A program made the translations under genes and the position numbers. From Pedobacter sp. N36a (GTDB lineage Bacteria > Bacteroidota > Bacteroidia > Sphingobacteriales > Sphingobacteriaceae): DNA of 64,000 nucleotides. The notes under the pieces were generated by a model. It was not told the origin of the DNA and did no database searches. It saw only the letters and a list, made by a program, of their open reading frames with translations. How positions within the stretch are numbered: the stretch's first letter is position 1; each line of letters opens with the position of its first letter. Positions 28,313-36,921 of this stretch are shown piece after piece. The stretch covers positions 1-64,000 of the forward strand of contig NZ_JACSZW010000001.1 of the NCBI RefSeq assembly GCF_014472395.1, written 5' to 3'.

Positions 28313-28445
28313 TTGAGGATTTGTGTGTATTTCTATTGATTCTTATACACAAAGATCGCCTTACAGCTCAATTCAATTGTTGTAATTTTAAAGGAAAAGC
28401 TGGTACAAAAGAATACAAGCTGGTATAAAAGCATTAACCTGCGTC

Positions 28446-29108
28446 CTAATCCTGCTCGCTACGGATTTTATGTACGAAACCGGCAAGTTCCCGAGTATAA
28501 TTATCCAGCATAATTGCAGATTCCTTGATCCCTTCAATGATGATCTTCAAGTCTTCCGGAGAATTACGGGAATCATCAATCAAATCTGACAGGCCCAGGA
28601 TTTTCACCACTGGTTGCCTCAATTCATGAGAAATTTTAAACAGCATTTCTTCCATAGCATTGACCTGATCTTTTCTATCTTTTTCTTCTTTTTCTTTTCG
28701 CTCAGAAATGAGTGTTCTTAAGGAAAGGTATTGAACAGGTTTACCCAGCGAATCTTTAATGGGCACGATTACGCTATCTACCCAATAAAAGCTTCCATCT
28801 TTAGCTTGGTTCTTTATTTCTCCATGCCATACCTGCCCTGTTCCGATCGTAGTCCACATCTTCTTAAGGAATTCTTTGGGATGAAAGCCGGAATTGATAA
28901 TGCGGTGATTTTGCCCCAGCAACTCTTGTCTACTGAACTTAGAAACCTCACAAAACCGTTGATTCACATGAATAATCGTACCTTTTACGTCTGTAATAGA
29001 GGAAATTATACTCGTATCCACTGCTTGCTGATAAGCCATTAATAGCGGAATCAATCGTTCTTGAGAACCATCCACCTGACACACTTTATCCGTCTTTATT
29101 ACCCCCAT
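28446..29108 (-). CDS. PAS-domain protein with histidine-kinase-like dimerisation segment, no ATPase domain
   Basis: 220 residues. A PAS domain at about 30-140 (TDVKGTIIHVNQRFCEVSKF, GQVWHGEIKNQAKDGSFYWV) is followed by a coiled linker and a HisKA-like helix with the H-box KISHELRQPVVKILGLSDL. The frame then stops after a short helix without N, G1 or G2 boxes, so there is no kinase catalytic domain. It may bind a ligand or redox cofactor and partner with another kinase, or it may be a phosphotransfer scaffold. No truncating mutation is seen, and the C-terminus looks intact. Confidence 0.75.
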   Translation of the reverse strand: MGVIKTDKVCQVDGSQERLIPLLMAYQQAVDTSIISSITDVKGTIIHVNQRFCEVSKFSRQELLGQNHRIINSGFHPKEFLKKMWTTIGTGQVWHGEIKNQAKDGSFYWVDSVIVPIKDSLGKPVQYLSLRTLISERKEKEEKDRKDQVNAMEEMLFKISHELRQPVVKILGLSDLIDDSRNSPEDLKIIIEGIKESAIMLDNYTRELAGFVHKIRSEQD

Positions 29109-29188
29109 AATGGTCCAAATTTACGATTTAACGGCCTTTTACCGCAATAAAAAGTAAATTAAGAACACTCAGTTAAATTTCAATCTCC

Positions 29189-30067
29189 CTAAAGCACAGT
29201 GTGAGTTTCCGGGGGAAATACCAACAATGGCAGTTTAACATGAGCGGCCATTCTTTGGGTATGACTCCCTTCAAATAGTCTTTTAATAAAGTGATGTTTG
29301 CGATGAACCATGGCCAATAGGTCTATATCGGCATGATCAGTTAACCAGTTTAAACCTTCATCAATTCCCATATCTTTTACATGACGGTAATATACCTTAT
29401 GGTAATGTGCTTTACAGGTCACTTCATTTAGAAAATCGTCAATTTTCTTTTGGTCCCGTTCAGGATCAAAGTCGTCCTTACTGATATGAACGATGAGGAT
29501 TTCTGCATTAAAAGGTCGGGCAAAAAATGCTAGTGAATGAATTAAGGCCAGATCACCTGCTGTTAAATCCGTAGCAAATGCAATCCTTTTCAAAGGCTTA
29601 AAATCTGTTCCTGGCGGAATTAATAAAATGGGCAAGCTGGAGTTCTCGATCAAGTCCCTACTGGTACTGCCCAAAAACAGCTTATTCAGGCCACTAGCTC
29701 CTGAGGTCCCCATCACTACCAGGTTGATTTCTTCTTTTTCTGCCATCATTCTGATCACTTCGGGAAGCGTTCCTACTTCTGCTAAAACCTCCAATGGTGG
29801 ATGTTCCTTCAAAGATACTCCGGCATGCGTAACTGTTTTTTGCAATTGCTTAGAAAGCTTCTTTAATTCTAGCTCGGCATCTTTTTTCAAAGTAGCCAGG
29901 TCCATTAACGGCCAGGCTACCTGCGGTGACATTCGCGCTGCTGCCGGCACCATAATGGCGTTACAAAGTTTAAGGCTTGCCTTAATATGCTTTCCAAGTT
30001 CAAAAGCATAAAATGCGGCATGATCTGCATTAGGAGAAAAATCAGTAGGAATCAAAATAGTTTTCAT
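29189..30067 (-). CDS. Tandem universal stress protein
   Basis: 292 residues made of two UspA-like domains: residues 1-150 (MKTILIPTDFSPNADHAAFY, ending VVMGTSGASGLNKLFLGST) and 155-292 (RIAFATDLTAGD). The first domain carries the ATP-binding GxxGxxxxxxGS pattern; the second lacks a clear one. Universal stress proteins bind ATP or other nucleotides and help survival under stress. It is transcribed alone. The sequence gives no specific partner. Confidence 0.88.
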   Translation of the reverse strand: MKTILIPTDFSPNADHAAFYAFELGKHIKASLKLCNAIMVPAAARMSPQVAWPLMDLATLKKDAELELKKLSKQLQKTVTHAGVSLKEHPPLEVLAEVGTLPEVIRMMAEKEEINLVVMGTSGASGLNKLFLGSTSRDLIENSSLPILLIPPGTDFKPLKRIAFATDLTAGDLALIHSLAFFARPFNAEILIVHISKDDFDPERDQKKIDDFLNEVTCKAHYHKVYYRHVKDMGIDEGLNWLTDHADIDLLAMVHRKHHFIKRLFEGSHTQRMAAHVKLPLLVFPPETHTVL

Positions 30068-30167
30068 CGCGCTTGGTTTTATTGATCTTTAACTAAGGTC
30101 CACAATCCTTGATTAAAAAAACATGATATCTATCACACTAAACACTGATACTAAACCTATTTGTTTT

Positions 30168-30218
30168 AAAAAAGAAATCCTGTCTTCGTCAGGTCATTAA
30201 AACCAACAAAGACAGGAT
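30168..30218 (-). terminator. Terminator of the nrdHIEF operon
   Basis: Stem ATCCTGTCTT (30177-30186) with AAGACAGGAT (30209-30218); on the minus strand it is followed by TTCTTTTTT. It lies about 45 nt after the nrdF stop. Confidence 0.65.
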
Positions 30219-30263
30219 CACATTTTGTATCAAAAACAGGGGTATTTCCCCTTGAACAATCGT

Positions 30264-31247
30264 TTAGAAAACGGGCTCAGCTTCCACATGAAAATCTTCA
30301 TCTCTCAGGTGTACCACTTCCATACTTTTTTCATAGTTTGTTGATTTCTTAGAGAAGAAATCATGCTGAGTCGTTTCACCATTTAAGCCGTTTAATACAA
30401 TAGAATTTACTGCTTTCACCTCAAATAGCTCTTCAAAACCGAGGTTCATCATGGCTTTATTGGCATTGTATCTTACATATTCTTTTACATCAGCCGTTAA
30501 TCCAACTTCGGTATACAACTCATCCGTATACTTCAATTCATTTTCATAAAGCTCCATCAAAAGATCGATCAATTCTTTTTTACTTTTTTCCGGATTTGGA
30601 AGTTTTTTATAAAGATCCTGTGCCAGCAGGCCTACAAACACCCCATGGATAGACTCATCGGCTACAATCTTTTTGATAATGTCTGCACTAGCCACCATCT
30701 GACCTTGACCTGCCAACCATAATGGCATAAAGAATCCACTATAGAATAAGAAAGATTCTAACAGGACTGACGCTGCAAGGCCCATAAACAGGGTTTCATC
30801 ACTTACTTTATTGGCATCCAGATTTCTATAATATTTGTCAATAGTGGAAGCCTTAAATTGCAAAAGCTTATTATTTTCCACCCATTCAAACAGTTCATTG
30901 ATTTCTGCAGTACTATTTACAGTGGTAAAAATTGTGGAGTAAGACTTGGCATGGATGGCCTCCATCATACACATAAACGACAATACTGCTTTATTTTGCA
31001 ATCCGTCGATATGGTCTAATAATTTAGGCATTCCAGTATGGCTTTGCAGGGTATCTAATAAAGTAAGTCCCCCCAATGCTTTTTTATAAGCTTCCTGGAT
31101 TTCAGGGCTCAAAGACTTCCAGCTGTCAATATCTTTTGAAGGAATATATTCAGTATCCACCCAAAACTGACGAAGATTTTGCTCCCAGAACATTCCTGCG
31201 TAATCATTTTCAGGTGTATTCCAGTTTACTGCTTTATATGAACTCAT
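30264..31247 (-). CDS. nrdF: Class Ib ribonucleotide reductase beta subunit
   Basis: 327 residues. It holds the dimetal-tyrosyl radical cofactor that drives ribonucleotide reduction. Metal ligands and the radical Tyr are visible: Asp in LLDTLQSHTG, Glu and His in MEAIHAKSY with Tyr four residues after His (about residues 95-103), and Glu/His in DESIHG near 198. The last residues (RDEDFHVEAEPVF) form the usual acidic tail that docks to NrdE. The neighbouring nrdI and redoxin genes place it in class Ib, which uses manganese activated by NrdI. The gene follows nrdE by 37 nt. Confidence 0.93.
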   Translation of the reverse strand: MSSYKAVNWNTPENDYAGMFWEQNLRQFWVDTEYIPSKDIDSWKSLSPEIQEAYKKALGGLTLLDTLQSHTGMPKLLDHIDGLQNKAVLSFMCMMEAIHAKSYSTIFTTVNSTAEINELFEWVENNKLLQFKASTIDKYYRNLDANKVSDETLFMGLAASVLLESFLFYSGFFMPLWLAGQGQMVASADIIKKIVADESIHGVFVGLLAQDLYKKLPNPEKSKKELIDLLMELYENELKYTDELYTEVGLTADVKEYVRYNANKAMMNLGFEELFEVKAVNSIVLNGLNGETTQHDFFSKKSTNYEKSMEVVHLRDEDFHVEAEPVF

Positions 31248-31284
31248 TTATATAATTTAATAAGGTAATTAATTGCTGTCGGCC

Positions 31285-33375
31285 TTAAACCGAGCAGGAA
31301 ACACATTCATCAATAGAAGCTTTACGCGTCCGGGTATAATACAGGGATTTCAGTCCCATTTTATGCGCATAGATATAATATTTAGCAATATCACGCGTGC
31401 TGTCTTTCGTATTGGTATGCAAAATCGTTGAAATTCCCTGATCCACATGCTTTTGAATGACTGAAATCAGGCGCAATACATTCTTCTGATCCATATCATA
31501 AGCAGATTTATAGAAGAAATAATTGTCGTTATCCAGATAAGGCATTGGGTAATAAGTGGTACTATCACCATACTCTCTCACTTCGATCACATCTACTACC
31601 GGCATCACAGAAGCAGTTGCATTCATGATATAAGAGGTAGATTGATTAGGTGCAATGGCCAGACGATAAGCATGGTAAAGGCCATGAGTTTTCACCTGGT
31701 TCATCAATTCCGTCCAATCGGCCACTGTAGGAATTGCCATTCCTTCGAATAAACCAGCAATTTTATCACTTACTGGTGCAATATCTTTAGTCAGGTAAGG
31801 CTGGAAATAATTGCCGTTTGCATATTCTGACTGCTCAAAGCCTACAAACGTTTCATTTTTCTCTTTTGCGATTTCCATTGAACTCTGAATAGAGTAGAAA
31901 TTGACCATCATAAAGAATACATTACAGAAATCCAGTGCTGCTGCACTTTCATACATGATAAAGTTTTTAGTCAGGAAGCCATGTAAGTTCATCGCCCCAA
32001 GACCTACACTGTGCAATTCTTTATTTGCTTTCTGTACAGAAGGCACCATGGCAATATTGGTCAGGTCGGAAACTACGGTTAAAGAGCGCATTGCAGTGGC
32101 CACCGCTTCTTTGATCCTTTTATTTTCCATTACCGTGGCAATGTTCAATGAGCCCAGGTTACAGGAAATTCCGTAACGGATGGTATCTTCTTTACCATAA
32201 ATTTCGATGTCTGAAACCTCAGAGATCTGCATGATTTCTGTACAAAGGTTAGAGAATTTCACATTTCCAAGTTCTTTTAAAGCGTGTCCTCTATTGGCAT
32301 TTCCTTTGAAGAACAGGTACGGATAACCGCTTTCTTTTTGTGTCTGAGCGATCTTCACCATCAAATGACGGGCATTGATCTTTTTCTTTTTCACCAAAGG
32401 ATTGGTCACCAATTCCTCATACATCTCGTTCATATCCAATTCATCCAGATATTTACCGTATTGTTTATATACCGTATGTGGATAGAATAAGTAGCAGGCT
32501 TCATCGTTTTCTGCCAGTTCCATAAACTTATCAGGAACAATCACGCCTATAGAAAGGGATTTTATGCGGACTTTCTCATCCACATTGATTTTTTTACAGT
32601 CTAAGAATTCTTCAATATCTGTGTGGAAAATATTCAAGTATACCGCTCCAGCACCAGGACGCTGTCCCAGCTGATTGGCATAAGAAAAAGTATCTTCCAG
32701 AATTTTCATGATCGGGAGTACCCCACCTGCACGTCCTTCTACGTCCTTAATCGACTCCCCTCTTGCACGTACTTTAGAGATGTTAAAAGAAACACCACCA
32801 CCGATCGAGGAAAGTTTCATTGCTGAATCAATCGCGTATCCGATTCCATTCAGGTTGTCACCGATTTCATCCAAAAAGCAGGAAACCAGTTCACCCGAAC
32901 GTTTTTTACCTGAGTTTAAGAAGGTAGGTGTTGCCGGCTGATATTCCTGATTGATCAATAATTCTGCATATTGTTTAGCTTGAGGCACATCGCCTCTGGC
33001 CAGGAATAAAGCAACTGCGACTACGCGATCTTCATAACGTTCCAGAAATTTCTCACCGCTATCGTCTCTTAGGGCATAACTTTGAAAAAACTTGAAGGCA
33101 CTCATGAAGGATTGAAACCTGAATTTCTTAGCAAAAACCAGGTCGTATACTTCTTCCATCTGTTCAAATGTATACCATTGATAGAAATCAATGTAATACT
33201 CCTGTTCTATCAGGTAATCGATCTTCTCTTTTAGCGTATAAAAGAAGACTGTATTTTTATTTACATAGTCCAAAAAGTAAGAACGAACTGCTTCCTTGTC
33301 TTTGCTAAGGCTGAATTCGTCGTCTTTTTTAACCATGATCTCGTTGTTCAACAAGATCCATTTTTTAGTTACCAT
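31285..33375 (-). CDS. nrdE: Class Ib ribonucleotide reductase alpha subunit
   Basis: 696 residues, the length of class Ib NrdE and without an N-terminal ATP-cone. It reduces ribonucleoside diphosphates. Active-site segments are visible: Cys in ELVSCFLDE (about 165), the Asn-Cys-Glu triad in SNLCTEI (about 375), Cys in SCNLGSLN (about 403), the radical-path tyrosines near the C-terminus (SLYYTRTRKASIDEC) and the redox pair CVSC at the very end. It lies 5 nt after nrdI and 37 nt before nrdF in nrdH-I-E-F. Confidence 0.95.
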   Translation of the reverse strand: MVTKKWILLNNEIMVKKDDEFSLSKDKEAVRSYFLDYVNKNTVFFYTLKEKIDYLIEQEYYIDFYQWYTFEQMEEVYDLVFAKKFRFQSFMSAFKFFQSYALRDDSGEKFLERYEDRVVAVALFLARGDVPQAKQYAELLINQEYQPATPTFLNSGKKRSGELVSCFLDEIGDNLNGIGYAIDSAMKLSSIGGGVSFNISKVRARGESIKDVEGRAGGVLPIMKILEDTFSYANQLGQRPGAGAVYLNIFHTDIEEFLDCKKINVDEKVRIKSLSIGVIVPDKFMELAENDEACYLFYPHTVYKQYGKYLDELDMNEMYEELVTNPLVKKKKINARHLMVKIAQTQKESGYPYLFFKGNANRGHALKELGNVKFSNLCTEIMQISEVSDIEIYGKEDTIRYGISCNLGSLNIATVMENKRIKEAVATAMRSLTVVSDLTNIAMVPSVQKANKELHSVGLGAMNLHGFLTKNFIMYESAAALDFCNVFFMMVNFYSIQSSMEIAKEKNETFVGFEQSEYANGNYFQPYLTKDIAPVSDKIAGLFEGMAIPTVADWTELMNQVKTHGLYHAYRLAIAPNQSTSYIMNATASVMPVVDVIEVREYGDSTTYYPMPYLDNDNYFFYKSAYDMDQKNVLRLISVIQKHVDQGISTILHTNTKDSTRDIAKYYIYAHKMGLKSLYYTRTRKASIDECVSCSV

Positions 33376-33380
33376 ATCTT

Positions 33381-33743
33381 TTAGCCTTCTATATTGTCTA
33401 TAAATTTTTGAATATCATCTGCCGTTCCTGAGAGCTCAAATTGCATCAATATAGGCAGCTGGAACAGGGCAGAGATCTTTTTTGCAGCGAGGGCATAGTT
33501 AGGGCCCCAGTTTTTATTACCGCTGGAGGTGATAGATTTGATCACTTTGCTATTTTCCTCCAGGAAACGCAAGGTGGAGAGGGGTACTTCGCCAAAACCT
33601 GTGGTATAGGTAATCAGGTGTCCTTCCTCTAAAGGAGCAGACACTTGATCAATCTTTTGAATATTCCAGTTGCGCTGTAACTTTAGGCGGTTTACAAACC
33701 TTTCTACATTACCGGTTTTACTGTCATAATAAATGCAGGTCAT
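33381..33743 (-). CDS. nrdI: NrdI flavodoxin-like protein
   Basis: 120 residues. The FMN-binding NrdI signature is clear: YYDSKTGNVERFV (phosphate loop), TYTTGFGEVP, ITSSGNKNWG and the C-terminal FELSGTADDIQKF. It supplies the oxidant that generates the manganese-tyrosyl cofactor of NrdF, so its presence is the main reason to call the operon class Ib. It lies between the redoxin gene (13-nt gap) and nrdE (5-nt gap). Confidence 0.92.
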   Translation of the reverse strand: MTCIYYDSKTGNVERFVNRLKLQRNWNIQKIDQVSAPLEEGHLITYTTGFGEVPLSTLRFLEENSKVIKSITSSGNKNWGPNYALAAKKISALFQLPILMQFELSGTADDIQKFIDNIEG

Positions 33744-33756
33744 CGCAAAAGCAAGG

Positions 33757-33996
33757 TTAAACTGCTAAAGCGGCCAGTTCTTCCGGTTTATAACCGATTA
33801 CTCTTGCCATTTCCTGTTCTGCTTCCATTAGAATCACCGTAGGTACAGAACGTACTCTGAATTGCATGGCCAGTTCAGGTTGATTAAAAGGATTAATGGT
33901 TTCGTATACCACTCCTTTTCTATCCAGATATTCCGAGACCATATTACAGGGGCTACAATCTTCTTTTTCGAATTTGATGATTCTTTTAGTACTCAT
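33757..33996 (-). CDS. nrdH: NrdH-like redoxin
   Basis: 79 residues from ATG 33996 (MSTKRIIKFEKEDCSPC). A longer frame from 34029 would start inside a hairpin and is rejected. The active site is CSPC, more thioredoxin-like than glutaredoxin-like, followed by a thioredoxin fold with the cis-Pro motif SVPTVIL. By position, first in nrdH-I-E-F, it is the electron donor for NrdE. Could be annotated simply as thioredoxin family; the operon context favours NrdH. Confidence 0.85.
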   Translation of the reverse strand: MSTKRIIKFEKEDCSPCNMVSEYLDRKGVVYETINPFNQPELAMQFRVRSVPTVILMEAEQEMARVIGYKPEELAALAV

Positions 33997-34019
33997 TTCG
34001 TAGGATTTTATTAGTAAAA

Positions 34020-34038
34020 CAGGCCTCATGCAGGCCTG
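34020..34038 (-). other. Hairpin in the nrdH leader
   Basis: Perfect arms CAGGCCT (34020-34026) and AGGCCTG (34032-34038) around a 5-nt loop, starting 24 nt before the nrdH ATG. On the minus strand it is followed by TTTTACTAATAAAA. It could be a leader structure or a weak attenuator. Confidence 0.4.
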
Positions 34039-34087
34039 ATGATCGAATTCAAAAATGGCAAATATTATCTAGAAAGGCGCTAAGCTG

Positions 34088-34096
34088 TTATCCACA
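34088..34096 (+). promoter_or_regulatory. Consensus DnaA box upstream of nrdHIEF
   Basis: TTATCCACA is an exact match to the E. coli R1-type DnaA box, about 90 nt before the nrdH start. DnaA-ATP regulates nrd genes in E. coli; a similar link here is inference. A single 9-mer can occur by chance. Confidence 0.45.
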
Positions 34097-34317
34097 TTCG
34101 GTGGAAAAACAACTGAAATTTATGACAGATGCGGTACTGATAAAGTCGCAAAAATGATTACACTATATAAGGGTTGTTCTGTAACCCATTCTTATCAAGT
34201 TTATTGAGTAAAATAATAGGATGATGGAAAGCGTTTCCTCCACAAAAAAAGCTATACGCTGAGCGGGATGGCCCTGGGTATAGCTGATCTGGAAATGACA
34301 AAATTCTGTTTTGAAAA

Positions 34318-34593
34318 CTATTCTGTATCTTCTTCCTCTTCTAAATAGATTTCATGAACCAGGAATTTCACTTTTTCCATGGTTTCTAACAAATCTGCTA
34401 TATCTTCAGAAAGAATAGGATGGATGAGATCACCGGTTTCCGGGATTTCAGAGTTTGGAATTAATTCAAAGGCTTCAATACTGCCGCTTAAATTGAGGTT
34501 CACAATTTTCACATAATTGACCCCGTTATCGATCCAATCTTTCAGAATATTGCCGTCGAACTCTACATATCCTTCTATGTTTACCTTTTTCAT
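34318..34593 (-). CDS. Small acidic protein of unknown function
   Basis: 91 residues, not recognised. No signal peptide or membrane helix. The sequence is mixed (EGYVEFDGNILKDWIDNGVN, then a leucine-rich helix DIADLLETMEKVKFLVHEI) and ends in a run of acidic residues (LEEEEDTE). It is read alone, 280 nt upstream of nrdHIEF on the same strand; whether it belongs to that transcript is unclear. The ATG start and ordinary composition make it a likely real gene. Confidence 0.6.
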   Translation of the reverse strand: MKKVNIEGYVEFDGNILKDWIDNGVNYVKIVNLNLSGSIEAFELIPNSEIPETGDLIHPILSEDIADLLETMEKVKFLVHEIYLEEEEDTE

Positions 34594-34743
34594 GAGGGTA
34601 AAGCTAAGGATAATTCGGGATTATCCTTAAAGGGAGCTTGATCGCTCCTATTCCCGGCTTAATATGGCCGAAAAGCAAAATTTCATTCCTACAAACACCT
34701 GATCTGGATTTAGCAAAAAAGCCAGGAAGTAGTCGGGAAGTGT
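34594..34743. other. Gene-free flank of the inverted-repeat element
   Basis: Part of a 453-bp gap between the acidic-protein gene and the antiporter gene (34594-35046). The gap holds the inverted-repeat element at 34744-34878 and the antiporter terminator at 34957-34984. Nothing else is seen in this part. Confidence 0.5.
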
Positions 34744-34878
34744 TCGGGAAGAGACCTGCCTTACAATAGGGTTCGGAGGGGGTTCGCGTAGGGTTCGCGT
34801 AGGGTTGCCTTAGTCTCTGCTATCCAAACCCTAACCGAACCCCCTCCTACAGCTAAAGAACATCAGGTCTCTTCCCGA
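34744..34878. repeat. Nested inverted-repeat element (REP/MITE-like)
   Basis: Outer arms of 15 bp are perfect: TCGGGAAGAGACCTG (34744-34758) and CAGGTCTCTTCCCGA (34864-34878). Inner arms of 12 bp are also perfect: GGAGGGGGTTCG (34775-34786) and CGAACCCCCTCC (34836-34847). A third pair, AGGGTT and AACCCT, lies near the centre. The left half contains a tandem 11-bp unit GGTTCGCGTAG twice, with several GGG runs. No ORF. The whole can fold into one long hairpin of about 135 nt. It is unlike the flanking A/T-rich intergenic DNA. Confidence 0.85.
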
Positions 34879-34956
34879 GTACATCCTATCCTCAAACGGA
34901 AACTAAAATACTGGAAATCATCAAAATAAATACCCCTTCAGCCACAGCTCCTGTCA

Positions 34957-34984
34957 TAAAAAAAGCCGACCATTTGGTCAGCTT
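34957..34984 (-). terminator. Terminator of the cation/proton antiporter gene
   Basis: Stem AAGCCGACCA (34963-34972) with TGGTCAGCTT (34975-34984), one mismatch and a 2-nt loop; on the minus strand it runs into a T-tract. About 60 nt after the stop. Confidence 0.8.
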
Positions 34985-35046
34985 CAAAACAAAGTAATTT
35001 TACGCCATTGCGGAAATTAAATCCGCTTTACTGGCCGTTCGTTAAA

Positions 35047-36129
35047 TTAAGGTGCAACGATGGTAAACAGGTATACTGCAAAAATAACCAGCAATACAAT
35101 TCCTTGCAGAATATTTGTTCTGCCGGTAGCCAATGACATCATAATCGTAAACAAAGACAACAGTAATAGTACGGTTGATTTCATATCGATTCCCAGGGTG
35201 ATGGTCATTCCGGTGACCATGGAAACGATCGCAACTGCAGGAATGGTTAAACCAATACTGGCCAGTGCAGAACCCATTGCCAGGTTCAGACTGGTTTGCA
35301 GGCGATTCTTTTTTGCGGCACGATAGGCGGCAAGACCTTCTGGTAAAAGAACCACTGCGGCAATAATTACGCCCACCAAAGATTTCGGTGCTCCGGCATT
35401 GACTACTGCCAGCTCAATATCTGGAGCAAGCGCTTTAGCCAGGAGTACTACTATGCCTAAGCATATTAATAATAACAATGCACTCCATAGGGCTACAGCT
35501 TTAGTTGGCGGATCCGCATGTACATCTTCATCCCCATCCGCTTCCGGAGGAAGGAAAAAGTCGCGGTGTCTCACCGTCTGTACCAATACAAAAGTGCCAT
35601 ATAAAACCAGGGAAACAATGGCTACAAAACCCAGCTGTGCGGATGTATACACCGGACCAGCGGTACTCGTCGTATAATTAGGAAGGATCAGGGTAAGGAC
35701 TAAAATCGCGGTAAGGGCGATTAATGCGGCACTTACGCCTTGTGCACTAAAAACCTGCTCTTTAAATCGGGCACCGCCCACCACTAGACAGAGTCCAATC
35801 ATTCCTGTTAAAATAATCATCACGGCAGCTAATACCGTATCACGGGCTAAGGCAGTAGTTTCGGGTCCTCCCGTTAACATGAGGGATACAATCAGGGCAA
35901 CTTCTATGACCGTAATGGCCAGCGCCAATAATAATGTTCCATAAGGTTCACCAACTCTGTGGGCCACTACTTCGGCATGATGTACCGCAGCAAGCACACT
36001 ACCGATTAATACTGCAGCAAGTACAAAAGAATATAGGTTTCCCAATTCTAATGACATTCCAAAATAAGCAATCCAGGCTAGAATGGGAATTAGAATGGTC
36101 CATAAAGGAAGAGGTAACTTTTTTTTCAT
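35047..36129 (-). CDS. chaA: Calcium (sodium)/proton antiporter, ChaA type
   Basis: 360 residues with about ten membrane segments. The two conserved alpha-repeats of the CaCA superfamily are present: HHAEVVAHRVGEPYGTLLLA with ALAITVIEVALIVSLM, and VGVIIAAVVLLPEGLAAYRA with NLAMGSALASIGLTIPAV. The glutamates in these repeats bind the cation. An acidic His-containing loop (PPEADGDEDVHADPP) sits in the middle, as in ChaA. It exchanges cytoplasmic Ca2+, Na+ or K+ for protons. Transcribed alone with its own terminator. Confidence 0.9.
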   Translation of the reverse strand: MKKKLPLPLWTILIPILAWIAYFGMSLELGNLYSFVLAAVLIGSVLAAVHHAEVVAHRVGEPYGTLLLALAITVIEVALIVSLMLTGGPETTALARDTVLAAVMIILTGMIGLCLVVGGARFKEQVFSAQGVSAALIALTAILVLTLILPNYTTSTAGPVYTSAQLGFVAIVSLVLYGTFVLVQTVRHRDFFLPPEADGDEDVHADPPTKAVALWSALLLLICLGIVVLLAKALAPDIELAVVNAGAPKSLVGVIIAAVVLLPEGLAAYRAAKKNRLQTSLNLAMGSALASIGLTIPAVAIVSMVTGMTITLGIDMKSTVLLLLSLFTIMMSLATGRTNILQGIVLLVIFAVYLFTIVAP

Positions 36130-36306
36130 TGTAAAAGATATTTATTTAGAACCAAAAAAGTCAAAATTTGTTTAAATTAGCTCCATTTAGTCGTTAGATT
36201 AAAATAATAACCGGGTATTTATACCTGTTTTTTCATTAGGGTATTTACACGCTTATAGAAACTGGAAAGTACCGGTAATTTAGAGACATACAAATATCAA
36301 CCTCCG

Positions 36307-36750
36307 ATGATAGCTGAACCAACTAATACCGAACCTTTAAATTTACGCATCCTCAGTGAAGGATTGTTCCAACCTGTGCTTCATTTAAATCTGCAGCACC
36401 AAGCTTCCGGCAAAATTTCTGGAACGGCAATCATCACTATAAAAGAACTGACCGGCCCGCTTAACCTAAGCTTTAAAGTGATCGGAAATTACCAGAATCA
36501 ACTTGCAAATGTATCTATACAACTTAAAGGTCATAAGCTGATGGACAGCGCGCAGCATCCCTGCTTGTTTTTGAATTTAGAGATGAATCCTGAATATACC
36601 ACCGGGATTTGCAATTACCAGTATCATAGTGAAGTCAGTAAAAATGTGAGCAACGCAACAGTATCCAGTATACTATTTGCAACGACCCCCTCAAAAAAGC
36701 ATTTTAGCACAGCTGATCTTCCTGAAAATAATCACTACGCTCTATTGTGA
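36307..36750 (+). CDS. Protein of unknown function, possibly DUF1842-like
   Basis: 147 residues, soluble, no signal. The pattern SGKISGTAIITIKELTGPLN followed by LSFKVIGNYQ recalls small beta-sandwich proteins of the DUF1842 type, but I am not sure of this assignment. It is the only plus-strand gene in this part and has its own strong terminator 34 nt after the stop. Nothing in the neighbourhood suggests a role. Confidence 0.55.
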   Translation: MIAEPTNTEPLNLRILSEGLFQPVLHLNLQHQASGKISGTAIITIKELTGPLNLSFKVIGNYQNQLANVSIQLKGHKLMDSAQHPCLFLNLEMNPEYTTGICNYQYHSEVSKNVSNATVSSILFATTPSKKHFSTADLPENNHYALL

Positions 36751-36783
36751 TCAAATACTACTTAAATTAGTAGTTGATTTTAT

Positions 36784-36814
36784 AACTGGCAGTCCCCACC
36801 TGCCAGTTTTTTTT
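36784..36814 (+). terminator. Rho-independent terminator
   Basis: Stem AACTGGCAG (36784-36792) with CTGCCAGTT (36800-36808) and a 7-nt loop, followed by TTTTTT. It ends the gene at 36307. Confidence 0.92.
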
Positions 36815-36835
36815 AGACCAAAACTGACCAAGTTA

Positions 36836-36898
36836 TAGGTGGAGAGTGAGGTTGGTGTGGGCTCTACTTTTCATTTTAGACTCCCCGAAGGGCCTAAC
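36836..36898 (+). pseudogene. Fragment of a histidine kinase C-terminus
   Basis: Codons 36839-36898 read VESEVGVGSTFHFRLPEGPN, which is the G2/terminal strand of a histidine-kinase ATPase domain, directly preceded by TAG (36836-36838). No kinase sequence lies upstream: a terminator intervenes within 25 nt. The frame then runs into the antisense of the OmpA-like gene. This is a short relic. Confidence 0.6.
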
Positions 36899-36921
36899 TC
36901 ACGCTCCTACCCTACGAAAAA

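Noticed and set aside
34141..34180. NrdR box upstream of nrdH
   Set aside because: ACACTATATA at 34159-34168 resembles half of an NrdR site, but the second half is poor and no paired box at three turns is visible.
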